Below, piece after piece: positions 1 to 5,405 of a stretch of DNA of 7,480 nucleotides. The notes beneath the pieces are model-generated. The model did not search any database. It had not been told where the DNA came from and worked only from the letters and a program-made list of their open reading frames with translations. This DNA comes from Thalassolituus sp. (GTDB lineage: Bacteria; Pseudomonadota; Gammaproteobacteria; Pseudomonadales; Oceanobacteraceae): positions 1-7,480 of the forward strand of contig JARGOI010000114.1 in assembly GCA_029212275.1 (NCBI GenBank), written 5' to 3'. Both the position numbers and the translations under genes were made by a program. How positions within the stretch are numbered: the first letter of the stretch is position 1; every line of letters begins with the position of its first letter.

Positions 1-52
1 TTTCTAAAGTCAGAGTGCGTTGGGCAGAATGGATAAAATCAAAAGTAGTCAT
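1..52 (-). CDS. kdsD: Arabinose-5-phosphate isomerase KdsD, N-terminal fragment (runs off window)
   Basis: Only the first 17 codons lie in the window, read from an ATG at 52-50. The peptide MTTFDFIHSAQRTLTLE resembles the start of Pseudomonas-type KdsD proteins, in which a FIHSAQRT-like stretch precedes the SIS sugar-isomerase domain. KdsD converts ribulose 5-phosphate to arabinose 5-phosphate in the cytoplasm, the entry to Kdo synthesis for lipopolysaccharide. Context agrees: kdsD is the usual neighbour of yrbG and of the mla genes in Gammaproteobacteria. It starts 34 bases after the yrbG stop codon on the same strand, so the two are probably co-transcribed. No strong Shine-Dalgarno sequence is visible in front of the ATG. 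The identity rests on a short peptide plus synteny, and the SIS domain itself is outside the window. Confidence 0.78.
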   Translation of the reverse strand, partial: MTTFDFIHSAQRTLTLE

Positions 53-67
53 AGGTGTCTATTCTTA

Positions 68-103
68 AGCGTGAGATGAAAATGCGTTAGCGTGAGATGA
101 AAA
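68..103. repeat. 15-base direct repeat, period 21, across the yrbG stop codon
   Basis: The 15-mer AGCGTGAGATGAAAA occurs at 68-82 and again, exactly, at 89-103. The offset of 21 bases is seven codons. Read on the minus strand, the copy at 89-103 encodes the last residues of YrbG (FISR) and reaches the first base of its TAA stop. The copy at 68-82 lies just after the stop, in the same reading frame. This looks like a short tandem duplication that diverged in the spacer, though replication slippage and chance cannot be told apart here. Confidence 0.75.
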
Positions 104-1058
104 GATACGCTAAATAACCGACGTAAGACAAAGTCAGCAGCGTACCAGAAATGCGGCCGATGATGCCGCTTTTAAAATTAACAACAAACAACAGCAATAA
201 GAATACTGTCATCAACATCATGACGGTGTAGTCGCGGTACAAGGCCATCGGATCGACCGCGGTGACGGCCAAAAATCCTGGAATAGGCATCACTGCCAGT
301 AAATTAAATAAATTGGAGCCAATGACGTTACCAATCGCAATGTCATGATGACCTTTTAGCGCACTGGCTACTGATGCCGCGAGTTCGGGCAAACTTGTGC
401 CGATGGCAACAATGGTTAAACCAATTATTAATTCACTGACGCCTAACGTTTGAGCAATCCCTGTCGCTCCCCAAACCAACAAGCGGGAACTGACCATCAA
501 CAACGCGAGGCCCACCACCAACCAAAAGATGGCGACTTTCAAGTTGGTGTTTTCCATTGCTTTGAGTTCGTCTTCATCGATAACGCTGGCATTTTCTTCG
601 CTGCTTTGGCGAAACATTAAATACAAGGCAAAAAGGAAGGCGACCAATAAGATTATTGCATCGGTCATATCAAGCGTTAAATCTAACAACACCACACCGC
701 CAAGTACACTGACGCCAAGCAGCAGAGGAATTTCTCGTTTCAGCAGGCTGCGTTGTAACGGAATAGGGGCAACCAGCGCAGTAATGCCCAACACTAAGCC
801 AATATTAGTGATGTTAGAACCCAGTGCGTTACCGATCGCCAGGTTGCCTGCACCATCCAATGCCGCCATCGCAGAAACAAACATTTCTGGTGCGGAGGTA
901 CCAATTGAAACGATGGTTAGGCCGATGACCAGAGGCGACAAGCCAGCGTGTTTCGCGGTCGCAGCTGCGCCTATGACAAACTTATCAGCACTCCAAACCA
1001 AAAGTACTAAACCAGCCAATACCGCACCGACTTCAAGCAAACTTATTTCTGACAGCAT
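87..1058 (-). CDS. yrbG: YrbG-family sodium/calcium (cation/Ca2+) exchanger, inner-membrane antiporter
   Basis: The 323-residue product is close to the length of E. coli YrbG (about 325). It belongs to the CaCA superfamily, whose members exchange Ca2+ for a monovalent cation across the inner membrane. Both diagnostic alpha-repeats are present. Alpha-1 is at about residues 46-85, with GLTIVSIGTSAPE and GNALGSNITN. Alpha-2 is at about 213-252, with GLTIVAIGTSLPE and GNVIGSNLFN. The glutamates in the SAPE and SLPE motifs are the expected ion-binding residues. About ten hydrophobic segments are split by an acidic cytoplasmic loop near 150-172, typical of the family. I chose the ATG at 1058 because AAGGAAG lies a few bases upstream, the hydrophobic family N-terminus begins there, and a candidate promoter lies just upstream. 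The frame stays open to 1214, but that extension is Arg/Cys/Pro-rich and unlike the family. The physiological substrate of YrbG is not settled. Confidence 0.93.
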   Translation of the reverse strand: MLSEISLLEVGAVLAGLVLLVWSADKFVIGAAATAKHAGLSPLVIGLTIVSIGTSAPEMFVSAMAALDGAGNLAIGNALGSNITNIGLVLGITALVAPIPLQRSLLKREIPLLLGVSVLGGVVLLDLTLDMTDAIILLVAFLFALYLMFRQSSEENASVIDEDELKAMENTNLKVAIFWLVVGLALLMVSSRLLVWGATGIAQTLGVSELIIGLTIVAIGTSLPELAASVASALKGHHDIAIGNVIGSNLFNLLAVMPIPGFLAVTAVDPMALYRDYTVMMLMTVFLLLLFVVNFKSGIIGRISGTLLTLSYVGYLAYLFISR

Positions 1059-1084
1059 AAAAGCTTCCTTATAAACTGGCGGCC

Positions 1085-1112
1085 ATTGTACCTTAGACGG
1101 GCGAGGGCGCAA
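1085..1112 (-). promoter_or_regulatory. Candidate sigma-70 promoter for yrbG-kdsD
   Basis: On the minus strand a -35-like TTGCGC (1112-1107) is followed after 16 bases by TACAAT (1090-1085), five of six matches to the consensus -10. Transcription would start near 1078, giving a leader of about 20 bases before the yrbG ATG at 1058, with the AAGGAAG ribosome-binding site inside it. The -35 box is weak (three of six). Its position supports the shorter yrbG start. Prediction by eye only. Confidence 0.5.
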
Positions 1113-1217
1113 CGCTGGTGCAATGGCATTTACATGCAAAGGACATCGATGGCAGCATCTTTTTTTAATCGTTTCTTGTTCCGCCACCGACTGGTGTCGA
1201 ACTATTCGTATCAAGCG

Positions 1218-1246
1218 TTGGTCTGAGAAGCGGGTTAAGATATGCT
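1218..1246 (+). promoter_or_regulatory. Candidate sigma-70 promoter for the mla operon
   Basis: TTGGTC (1218-1223) and TATGCT (1241-1246) are separated by 17 bases, the preferred spacing. The expected start would be near 1253, leaving a leader of roughly 40 bases before the mlaF ATG. Both boxes are mediocre (three and four of six matches). It is the best pair I see in the divergent region 1059-1291. The ribosome-binding site in front of mlaF is also weak, with only GAG at 1282-1284. Confidence 0.35.
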
Positions 1247-1291
1247 AGCGCCAGATAACTCAACCAAAATACACTCAAGTCGAGATGTAAA

Positions 1292-2107
1292 ATGACTTCC
1301 GATATTCATGTTGACGTCCGTAATTTGTCCTTTAATCGTGGCGACCGGATGATTTACGATGGCCTTAACGTCAGCTTTCCACGTGGCAAAGTGACCGCAA
1401 TCATGGGCCCCAGTGGCACCGGTAAAACTACCTTGTTGCGTTTGATCGGTGGTCAGTTGCGTGCCGAAAAAGGCGAAGGCGAAGTACTGGTGGATGGCAA
1501 AGACGTTGGCCTGATGGCGCGCAACGATCTACTAGCCTTGCGTCGCGATAAAATGGGCATGCTGTTTCAAACCAGTGGACTGTTTACCGATTTAAATGTC
1601 TTTGAAAACGTCGCCTTTCCGTTACGCGTTCATACTAAATTGCCCGAAGATATGATTCGCGACTTGGTGTTGATGAAACTGGAAGCAGTAGGGCTTCGTG
1701 GTGCACGCGATATGCAACCAGCGGAGCTTTCTGGCGGTATGATTCGACGCGTGGCGTTAGCTCGTTCGATTGCAATGGACCCCGAATTGATTATGTACGA
1801 TGAGCCGTTTACCGGTCTCGATCCAATTTCTATGGGGATGATCGTGCGTCTTATTCGTGGCTTAAACAAAGCGTTAGGGTTAACCAGTTTGCTAGTCTCG
1901 CATGATGTTGATGAAAGCTGTGCGATAGCCGATTACCTTTGTATTTTATCGGGCGGTAAAGTGATTGGCTTTGGCTCTCCCGAAGAATTAAAGAATGAAG
2001 GCAATGACGAAGTGAAGCAGTTTTTAACCGGCGATCCCGACGGCCCTGTGCCTTTCCATTACCCTGCCAATGATTACCGCCAAGATTTATTAGGGAGCAG
2101 CAAATAA
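1292..2107 (+). CDS. mlaF: MlaF, ATPase subunit of the Mla phospholipid ABC transporter
   Basis: This 271-residue protein is the nucleotide-binding subunit of the MlaFEDB complex, which couples ATP hydrolysis to phospholipid movement between inner membrane and periplasm to maintain outer-membrane lipid asymmetry. All ABC motifs are visible: Walker A GPSGTGKTT at 39-47, Q-loop Gln93, signature LSGGM at 146-150, Walker B LIMYDEP at 166-172 with catalytic Glu171, D-loop GLD at 175-177 and switch His204. The signature has Met where many ABC proteins have Gln, as is common in the MlaF/MKL branch. The C-terminal tail carries GPVPFHYPANDY (about 251-262), a hallmark of MlaF; in E. coli this extension reaches across the dimer and contacts MlaB. 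It is the first gene of the operon and its TAA overlaps the mlaE ATG by one base (TAATG), so translation is probably coupled. Confidence 0.97.
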   Translation: MTSDIHVDVRNLSFNRGDRMIYDGLNVSFPRGKVTAIMGPSGTGKTTLLRLIGGQLRAEKGEGEVLVDGKDVGLMARNDLLALRRDKMGMLFQTSGLFTDLNVFENVAFPLRVHTKLPEDMIRDLVLMKLEAVGLRGARDMQPAELSGGMIRRVALARSIAMDPELIMYDEPFTGLDPISMGMIVRLIRGLNKALGLTSLLVSHDVDESCAIADYLCILSGGKVIGFGSPEELKNEGNDEVKQFLTGDPDGPVPFHYPANDYRQDLLGSSK

Positions 2108-2889
2108 TGATTAATCGTATAGCCGCTATCGGTCGTTACGGTACTGCTTCTATTCAATCCATTGGTCGTGCCGGTCAATTATTGCTGAATTCATTGTTAT
2201 GGGGTGGTCCAGGCAGTGCTGGATTCTCTGATTTAATCAAGCAGATATACTCGGTGGGCGTGCGCTCGCTCAGTATTATCGTGGTTGCTGGTTTTTTTGT
2301 TGGTATGGTCTTAGCCCTGCAGGGCTACAATATCTTAGTTAAATTTGGTTCGGTATCGGCCTTGGGCACCATGGTGTCGCTTACCTTGTTGCGCGAGTTA
2401 GGTCCGGTGATGGCTGCCCTGCTGTTTGCTGGACGCGCAGGGTCTGCGTTGACTGCTGAAATTGGTTTAATGAAAGCCACCGAGCAGTTATCCGCCATGG
2501 AGATGATGGGTGTTGATCCATTAAAACGTGTGGTTACCCCGCGTTTATGGGCCGGAATAATCAGCGTGCCCTTGTTGGCTTTATTGTTCAGTACCGTCGG
2601 TATTTGGGGCGGCGCATTTGTGTCGGTCGATTTGCTTGGACTTTATGACGGTGCTTATTGGGGCAATATGCAAAATACAGTGATCTTTTATGACGATGTA
2701 ATCCAGGGTCTTATAAAAGCATCAGTATTCGGTTTAGTCGTCACTTGGATTGCGGTCTATCAGGGTTACGACTCGGTACCGACGTCTGAAGGTATTGGTA
2801 AAGCAACGACTCAAACGGTGGTGATTTCGTCACTGGCGGTGTTGGGTCTCGATTTTGTATTAACTGCGGTTATGTTGGGGAGTATCTAA
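2107..2889 (+). CDS. mlaE: MlaE, permease subunit of the Mla phospholipid transporter
   Basis: This 260-residue MlaE/permease-family protein forms the dimeric transmembrane core of the MlaFEDB complex in the inner membrane. Hydrophobic segments fall at about 52-74, 92-112, 148-175, 202-220 and 236-257, preceded by an amphipathic N-terminal region, as known for the family. The most conserved part is at about 92-146 and includes LLRELGPVMAALLFAGRAG and EQLSAMEMMGVDP; the latter is the cytoplasmic coupling region that docks on MlaF. The length matches E. coli MlaE (260). The ATG at 2107 shares its A with the mlaF stop codon and is preceded by GGGAG at 2093-2097. The stop is followed only three bases later by mlaD. 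No unusual features were seen. Confidence 0.97.
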   Translation: MINRIAAIGRYGTASIQSIGRAGQLLLNSLLWGGPGSAGFSDLIKQIYSVGVRSLSIIVVAGFFVGMVLALQGYNILVKFGSVSALGTMVSLTLLRELGPVMAALLFAGRAGSALTAEIGLMKATEQLSAMEMMGVDPLKRVVTPRLWAGIISVPLLALLFSTVGIWGGAFVSVDLLGLYDGAYWGNMQNTVIFYDDVIQGLIKASVFGLVVTWIAVYQGYDSVPTSEGIGKATTQTVVISSLAVLGLDFVLTAVMLGSI

Positions 2890-2892
2890 GTC

Positions 2893-3354
2893 ATGCGTAT
2901 GCGATATATTGAATTGGCCGTCGGTGGCTTTATGATTTTGGCGATTGTGGCCTTGGTGTTGATGGCGTTTCGAGTCAGCGGTTTGGCCATGAATACCAGT
3001 GGTGAAACCTACACCATTAAGGCGCGTTTCGAAAACTTGGGCGGCTTAACCGAGCGCGCTAAAGTATCGATGGCGGGTGTGACTATCGGTAAAGTCACCA
3101 AAATATACCTTGATCCAGAATGGTATGCGGCCGTGGTTGAAATGGAAATTGATAAATCCATGAGCACCCTCAGCATTGATACCTCGGCCTCCATTTTGAC
3201 GGCAGGTTTGTTGGGTGAAAAGTACATTGGTTTAAGTGTAGGCGCCGAGGCTGATTACATGGCAGATGGTGATTGGGTTCAAGATACACAGTCGGCCATC
3301 GTGTTAGAAGAGCTGATCAGCCGCTTTATGTTCAGCAAGGCTGAAGAGTCATGA
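2893..3354 (+). CDS. mlaD: MlaD, MCE-domain lipid-binding subunit of the Mla transporter
   Basis: This 153-residue protein has one N-terminal membrane anchor (about 8-26) and one periplasmic MCE domain (about 38-116, with TIKARFENLGGL, VSMAGVTIGKV and LLGEKYIGLSVG). In the family it forms a hexameric ring on MlaE with a hydrophobic pore for phospholipid and is the docking site for the shuttle MlaC. The following helix (VQDTQSAIVLEELISRFMF, about 129-147) matches the MlaD helix that lines the central channel. The protein then stops after six residues, whereas E. coli MlaD is about 183 residues with a long flexible tail. GGGGAG at 2877-2882 precedes the ATG by ten bases; an in-frame ATG two codons later is less well placed. 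The TGA overlaps the next start in an ATGA, but the next gene is mlaB, not the expected mlaC. Confidence 0.95.
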   Translation: MRMRYIELAVGGFMILAIVALVLMAFRVSGLAMNTSGETYTIKARFENLGGLTERAKVSMAGVTIGKVTKIYLDPEWYAAVVEMEIDKSMSTLSIDTSASILTAGLLGEKYIGLSVGAEADYMADGDWVQDTQSAIVLEELISRFMFSKAEES

Positions 3355-3686
3355 GCAGTAATGAATTTAATACGCCCACCTTTACCGCCAATGACGTTGG
3401 CGGTCGCTTGCAGGGTGATTTGACCTTGCAAACCGTGGGTGATTTGGTGGAGAAAGGCGCACGTTCTATTCAAAAAGCCACTGGCAGCAATGAATGGTGT
3501 TTAGATTTGGGCGGTGTCGAACGATTCAGCAGTGCCGGTGTGGCGTTAATACTGACGTGGTTGCGTCGTTGTGAAGCGGCCAATGTCAGTATGAAACTGG
3601 TTCAGCCACCAAAAGACTTGAACGCCATTGTTGAATTGTGTGGTCTCAATGAAGTATTCGCACCGCTGCTAGCGAGCGAATCTTAG
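3351..3686 (+). CDS. mlaB: MlaB, cytoplasmic STAS-domain subunit of the Mla transporter
   Basis: This 111-residue protein consists of a single STAS domain. In E. coli, MlaB binds MlaF on the cytoplasmic face and is needed for complex stability and activity. Family features are WCLDLGGVERFSSAGVALIL (about 49-68), which holds the STAS strand and conserved loop, followed by a helix with LTWLRRCEAAN and a final NAIVELCGLNEVF segment typical of STAS proteins. The loop reads FSSAG (59-63). By my alignment with E. coli MlaB (VDTGG), Ser61 takes the place of the functionally important Thr52, and the preceding Asp is Ser60. The protein is somewhat longer than E. coli MlaB (97). Its ATG overlaps the mlaD stop by four bases, so translation is probably coupled. 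This tight junction shows that mlaC is absent from its usual place. Confidence 0.93.
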   Translation: MSSNEFNTPTFTANDVGGRLQGDLTLQTVGDLVEKGARSIQKATGSNEWCLDLGGVERFSSAGVALILTWLRRCEAANVSMKLVQPPKDLNAIVELCGLNEVFAPLLASES

Positions 3687-3757
3687 AATTTTAAAAGTCT
3701 TAAAAAGCCATAAATAAGATCGAGAACAAGGTCTTAAGCCAGATCAAATTCCTCTAA

Positions 3758-3797
3758 ACGAAGCCGGCTTGCCATTTGGCCACTGCTTGGGCTTCGT
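3758..3797 (+). repeat. Inverted repeat, possible hairpin downstream of mlaB
   Basis: ACGAAGCC (3758-3765) pairs perfectly with GGCTTCGT (3790-3797). The 24-base interval contains a small nested GCC-ATTT-GGC hairpin (3771-3780). The left arm also overlaps the 10-base palindrome AAGCCGGCTT (3761-3770), which could fold alternatively. The bases after the right arm (GTTCTTTG) are only moderately T-rich, so this is at best a weak terminator for the mla operon. It could equally be a leader structure in an ibaG-murA transcript. Confidence 0.45.
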
Positions 3798-3803
3798 GTT
3801 CTT

Positions 3804-3820
3804 TGATAAATCCGTTATCA
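3804..3820. repeat. 17-base palindrome, possible operator or small hairpin
   Basis: TGATAA (3804-3809) and TTATCA (3815-3820) are perfect reverse complements around the 5-base centre ATCCG. The size and symmetry suit a dimeric regulator site, and it lies 37 bases before the ibaG start. I recognise no specific regulator consensus, and in A+T-rich intergenic DNA such a palindrome may arise by chance. Confidence 0.35.
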
Positions 3821-3856
3821 TTGCCCCCTTTTTATGAATTCAAATGGTAAATCATT

Positions 3857-4093
3857 ATGTCACCGGCAGAAATCCTGCAAGTTTTAGAGGCCGCCGAGCC
3901 AAACGTTTCTTGGAGTACCGCAGGAGACGGTTATCACAACGAAGTTGAAGGTGTGAGTGACGTATTCGAAGGCTTGAACGCAGTTAAGCGTCAGCAATTT
4001 GTGTACGCGATTCTCAATCCCTATATTGCCGACGGTCGTCTGCACGCGGTTATTATCCGCACCTTCACTCCAGCAGAAAAGGCAAGCGCTTAA
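3857..4093 (+). CDS. ibaG: IbaG, BolA-family protein (Grx/Fe-S partner)
   Basis: This 78-residue protein is a complete BolA/IbaG-like domain, slightly shorter than E. coli IbaG (about 84-89). BolA-family proteins bind monothiol glutaredoxins through shared [2Fe-2S] clusters and are linked to Fe-S trafficking; E. coli IbaG is linked to acid stress. Family signs are the helix-turn core FEGLNAVKRQQFVYAIL (about 37-53), the conserved C-terminal RLHAVIIRTFTP (about 61-72) with invariant His63, and an upstream GDGYH stretch (23-27) matching GDGSH of IbaG. The ribosome-binding site is weak, with only GG at 3846-3847 before the ATG. The gene ends nine bases before murA, the arrangement seen across Gammaproteobacteria, so co-transcription with murA is likely. 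The name ibaG rather than bolA rests on this position and on the sequence. Confidence 0.92.
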   Translation: MSPAEILQVLEAAEPNVSWSTAGDGYHNEVEGVSDVFEGLNAVKRQQFVYAILNPYIADGRLHAVIIRTFTPAEKASA

Positions 4094-4102
4094 GAGCCCT
4101 CC

Positions 4103-5368
4103 ATGGAAAAACTAAGAATTACAGGCGGAAACCGCCTGAATGGCGATGTCCGTATTTCCGGCGCCAAAAACTCAGCTTTGCCGATATTAGCGGCAACCTT
4201 GCTGTGTGAAGGTCCAATGCATGTTGGTAATTTGCCGCATTTACACGACATTACCACCATGCTCGAATTGCTCGGGCGTATGAATGTCGATGTTGCGATT
4301 AACGAAGACATGTCGATCGAAACCTTGTGTGGTGATGACACCAGTCGTGTTGCCCCTTACGACTTAGTGCGCACCATGCGCGCCTCTATTTTGGTTTTAG
4401 GTCCTTTGTTGGCACGTTACGGCGAAGCCGAAGTGGCCTTGCCTGGCGGTTGCGCCATTGGTAGTCGTCCGGTCGATTTACACTTACGCGGCGTCGAAGC
4501 GCTAGGTGCAAAAGTCGAAGTGATGGACGGTTATGTTAAAGCTTGGGTACCCGGAGGTCGTTTAAAAGGCAATCGCATCTTCTTTGATATCGTCACCGTA
4601 ACCGGTACCGAAAATATCTTGATGGCGGCGGTATTGGCGGAAGGCCAAACCATCTTAGAAAACGCAGCACGTGAGCCTGAAGTGGTCGACTTAGCTAACT
4701 GCCTAATTGCTATGGGCGCGAAAATTCGCGGTGCTGGCACCGATACCATTACCATTGATGGCGTTGAGAAATTATACGGTTGCTCGTTCGATGTGCTGCC
4801 CGACCGCATAGAAACTGGCACGTTTTTGGTTGCTGCGGCTGTGACTGGCGGCCGTGTGCGCTGTAAAGATACCGATCCATTGTTGCTTGAAGCGGTACTG
4901 CACAAGTTACAAGAAGCCGGTGCAGTCATTACCACGGGTAAAGATTGGATCGAACTGGACATGGAAGGCCGTCGCCCCAAAGCCGTTAATTTGCGCACTG
5001 CGCCACACCCTGCTTTTCCTACGGACATGCAAGCTCAGTTTATTGTGCTGAATGCCATCGCCGAAGGAACGGGCACCGTCATTGAAACCATTTTTGAAAA
5101 TCGCTTTATGCACGTGCAAGAATTGGTGCGCATGGGTGCTGATATTCATGTGGAAGGCAACACCGCAGTTGTGCGAGGCAAAGAAGGCCTAAGTGGTGCG
5201 CCAGTGATGGCCACTGACTTACGGGCTTCTGCTTCATTAGTGATTGCCGCATTAGTTGCCAAAGGCACCACCGACGTCGATCGTATTTATCACATCGATC
5301 GTGGTTACGAATGTATCGAAGAAAAATTTCAGCAGCTGGGCGCGAACATACGTCGCTTACCTGCGTAA
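4103..5368 (+). CDS. murA: UDP-N-acetylglucosamine 1-carboxyvinyltransferase (MurA)
   Basis: This 421-residue enzyme transfers enolpyruvate from phosphoenolpyruvate to UDP-GlcNAc in the cytoplasm, the first committed step of peptidoglycan synthesis and the fosfomycin target. Length equals the usual 419-421. Visible active-site elements are GAKNSALP with Lys22 and Asn23, RASILVLGPLLAR (about 93-105), the catalytic loop PGGCAIGSRPVDLH with Cys117 (Cys115 in E. coli), FPTDMQAQ with Asp308 (general base, Asp305 in E. coli) and HIDRGYE with Arg400 (Arg397). The active-site residue is Cys, so the protein is of the fosfomycin-sensitive type rather than the Asp variant. AAGAG at 4092-4096 precedes the ATG by six bases and overlaps the end of ibaG. 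Next comes hisG, 37 bases downstream, an arrangement shared with Pseudomonas. No anomalies were seen. Confidence 0.98.
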   Translation: MEKLRITGGNRLNGDVRISGAKNSALPILAATLLCEGPMHVGNLPHLHDITTMLELLGRMNVDVAINEDMSIETLCGDDTSRVAPYDLVRTMRASILVLGPLLARYGEAEVALPGGCAIGSRPVDLHLRGVEALGAKVEVMDGYVKAWVPGGRLKGNRIFFDIVTVTGTENILMAAVLAEGQTILENAAREPEVVDLANCLIAMGAKIRGAGTDTITIDGVEKLYGCSFDVLPDRIETGTFLVAAAVTGGRVRCKDTDPLLLEAVLHKLQEAGAVITTGKDWIELDMEGRRPKAVNLRTAPHPAFPTDMQAQFIVLNAIAEGTGTVIETIFENRFMHVQELVRMGADIHVEGNTAVVRGKEGLSGAPVMATDLRASASLVIAALVAKGTTDVDRIYHIDRGYECIEEKFQQLGANIRRLPA

Positions 5369-5405
5369 TAAATATTTGCTCCACTCTAAGAGGACTTGTT
5401 TGACC

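Larger units (their letters stand above)
3687..3856. other. 170-base gap between mlaB and ibaG
   Basis: This gap separates the mla operon from ibaG-murA. It is A+T-rich at both ends and contains two inverted repeats, listed separately. I found no convincing -35/-10 pair. The best is TTAAAA (3691-3696) with TAAGAT (3715-3720) at 18 bases, which is weak and would give a leader of about 130 bases. No open frame with a credible start and ribosome-binding site is present on either strand. A promoter for the essential murA gene is expected somewhere upstream, so this gap is the likely site even though I cannot place it. Confidence 0.5.

Noticed and set aside
529..1074. 181-codon plus-strand open frame opposite yrbG
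   Set aside because: It is antisense to a clear CaCA exchanger, is Ser/Thr/Pro-rich as expected of an antisense shadow, and shows no recognisable domain.
1147..1166. GATG-GCAG-CATC followed by seven T, resembling a tiny intrinsic terminator on the plus strand
   Set aside because: A 4-base stem is too short, and there is no plus-strand gene upstream that would need terminating.
1185..1196. CACC-GACT-GGTG small inverted repeat in the divergent region
   Set aside because: Four-base arms are expected by chance, and it does not coincide with the candidate promoters.
1059..1214. N-terminal extension of yrbG by 52 residues from an ATG at 1214
   Set aside because: The extension is Arg/Cys/Pro-rich and unlike the YrbG family. 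A good ribosome-binding site and candidate promoter support the start at 1058, and the total length then matches the family.
3697..3745. Paired GTCTTAA motifs (3697-3703 and 3731-3737), each followed by GCCA and with AGATC nearby
   Set aside because: The shared blocks are very short and differently spaced in A+T-rich DNA, so this is not enough to claim a repeat or binding-site pair.
4531..5028. 165-codon minus-strand open frame inside murA
   Set aside because: It lies wholly within the conserved murA coding sequence and its Ser/Pro-rich composition is that of a shadow frame.
5256..5405. 50-codon upstream extension of hisG overlapping murA
   Set aside because: The extension reads the murA 3' end in another frame and has no HisG similarity. 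A ribosome-binding site lies just before the normal start.
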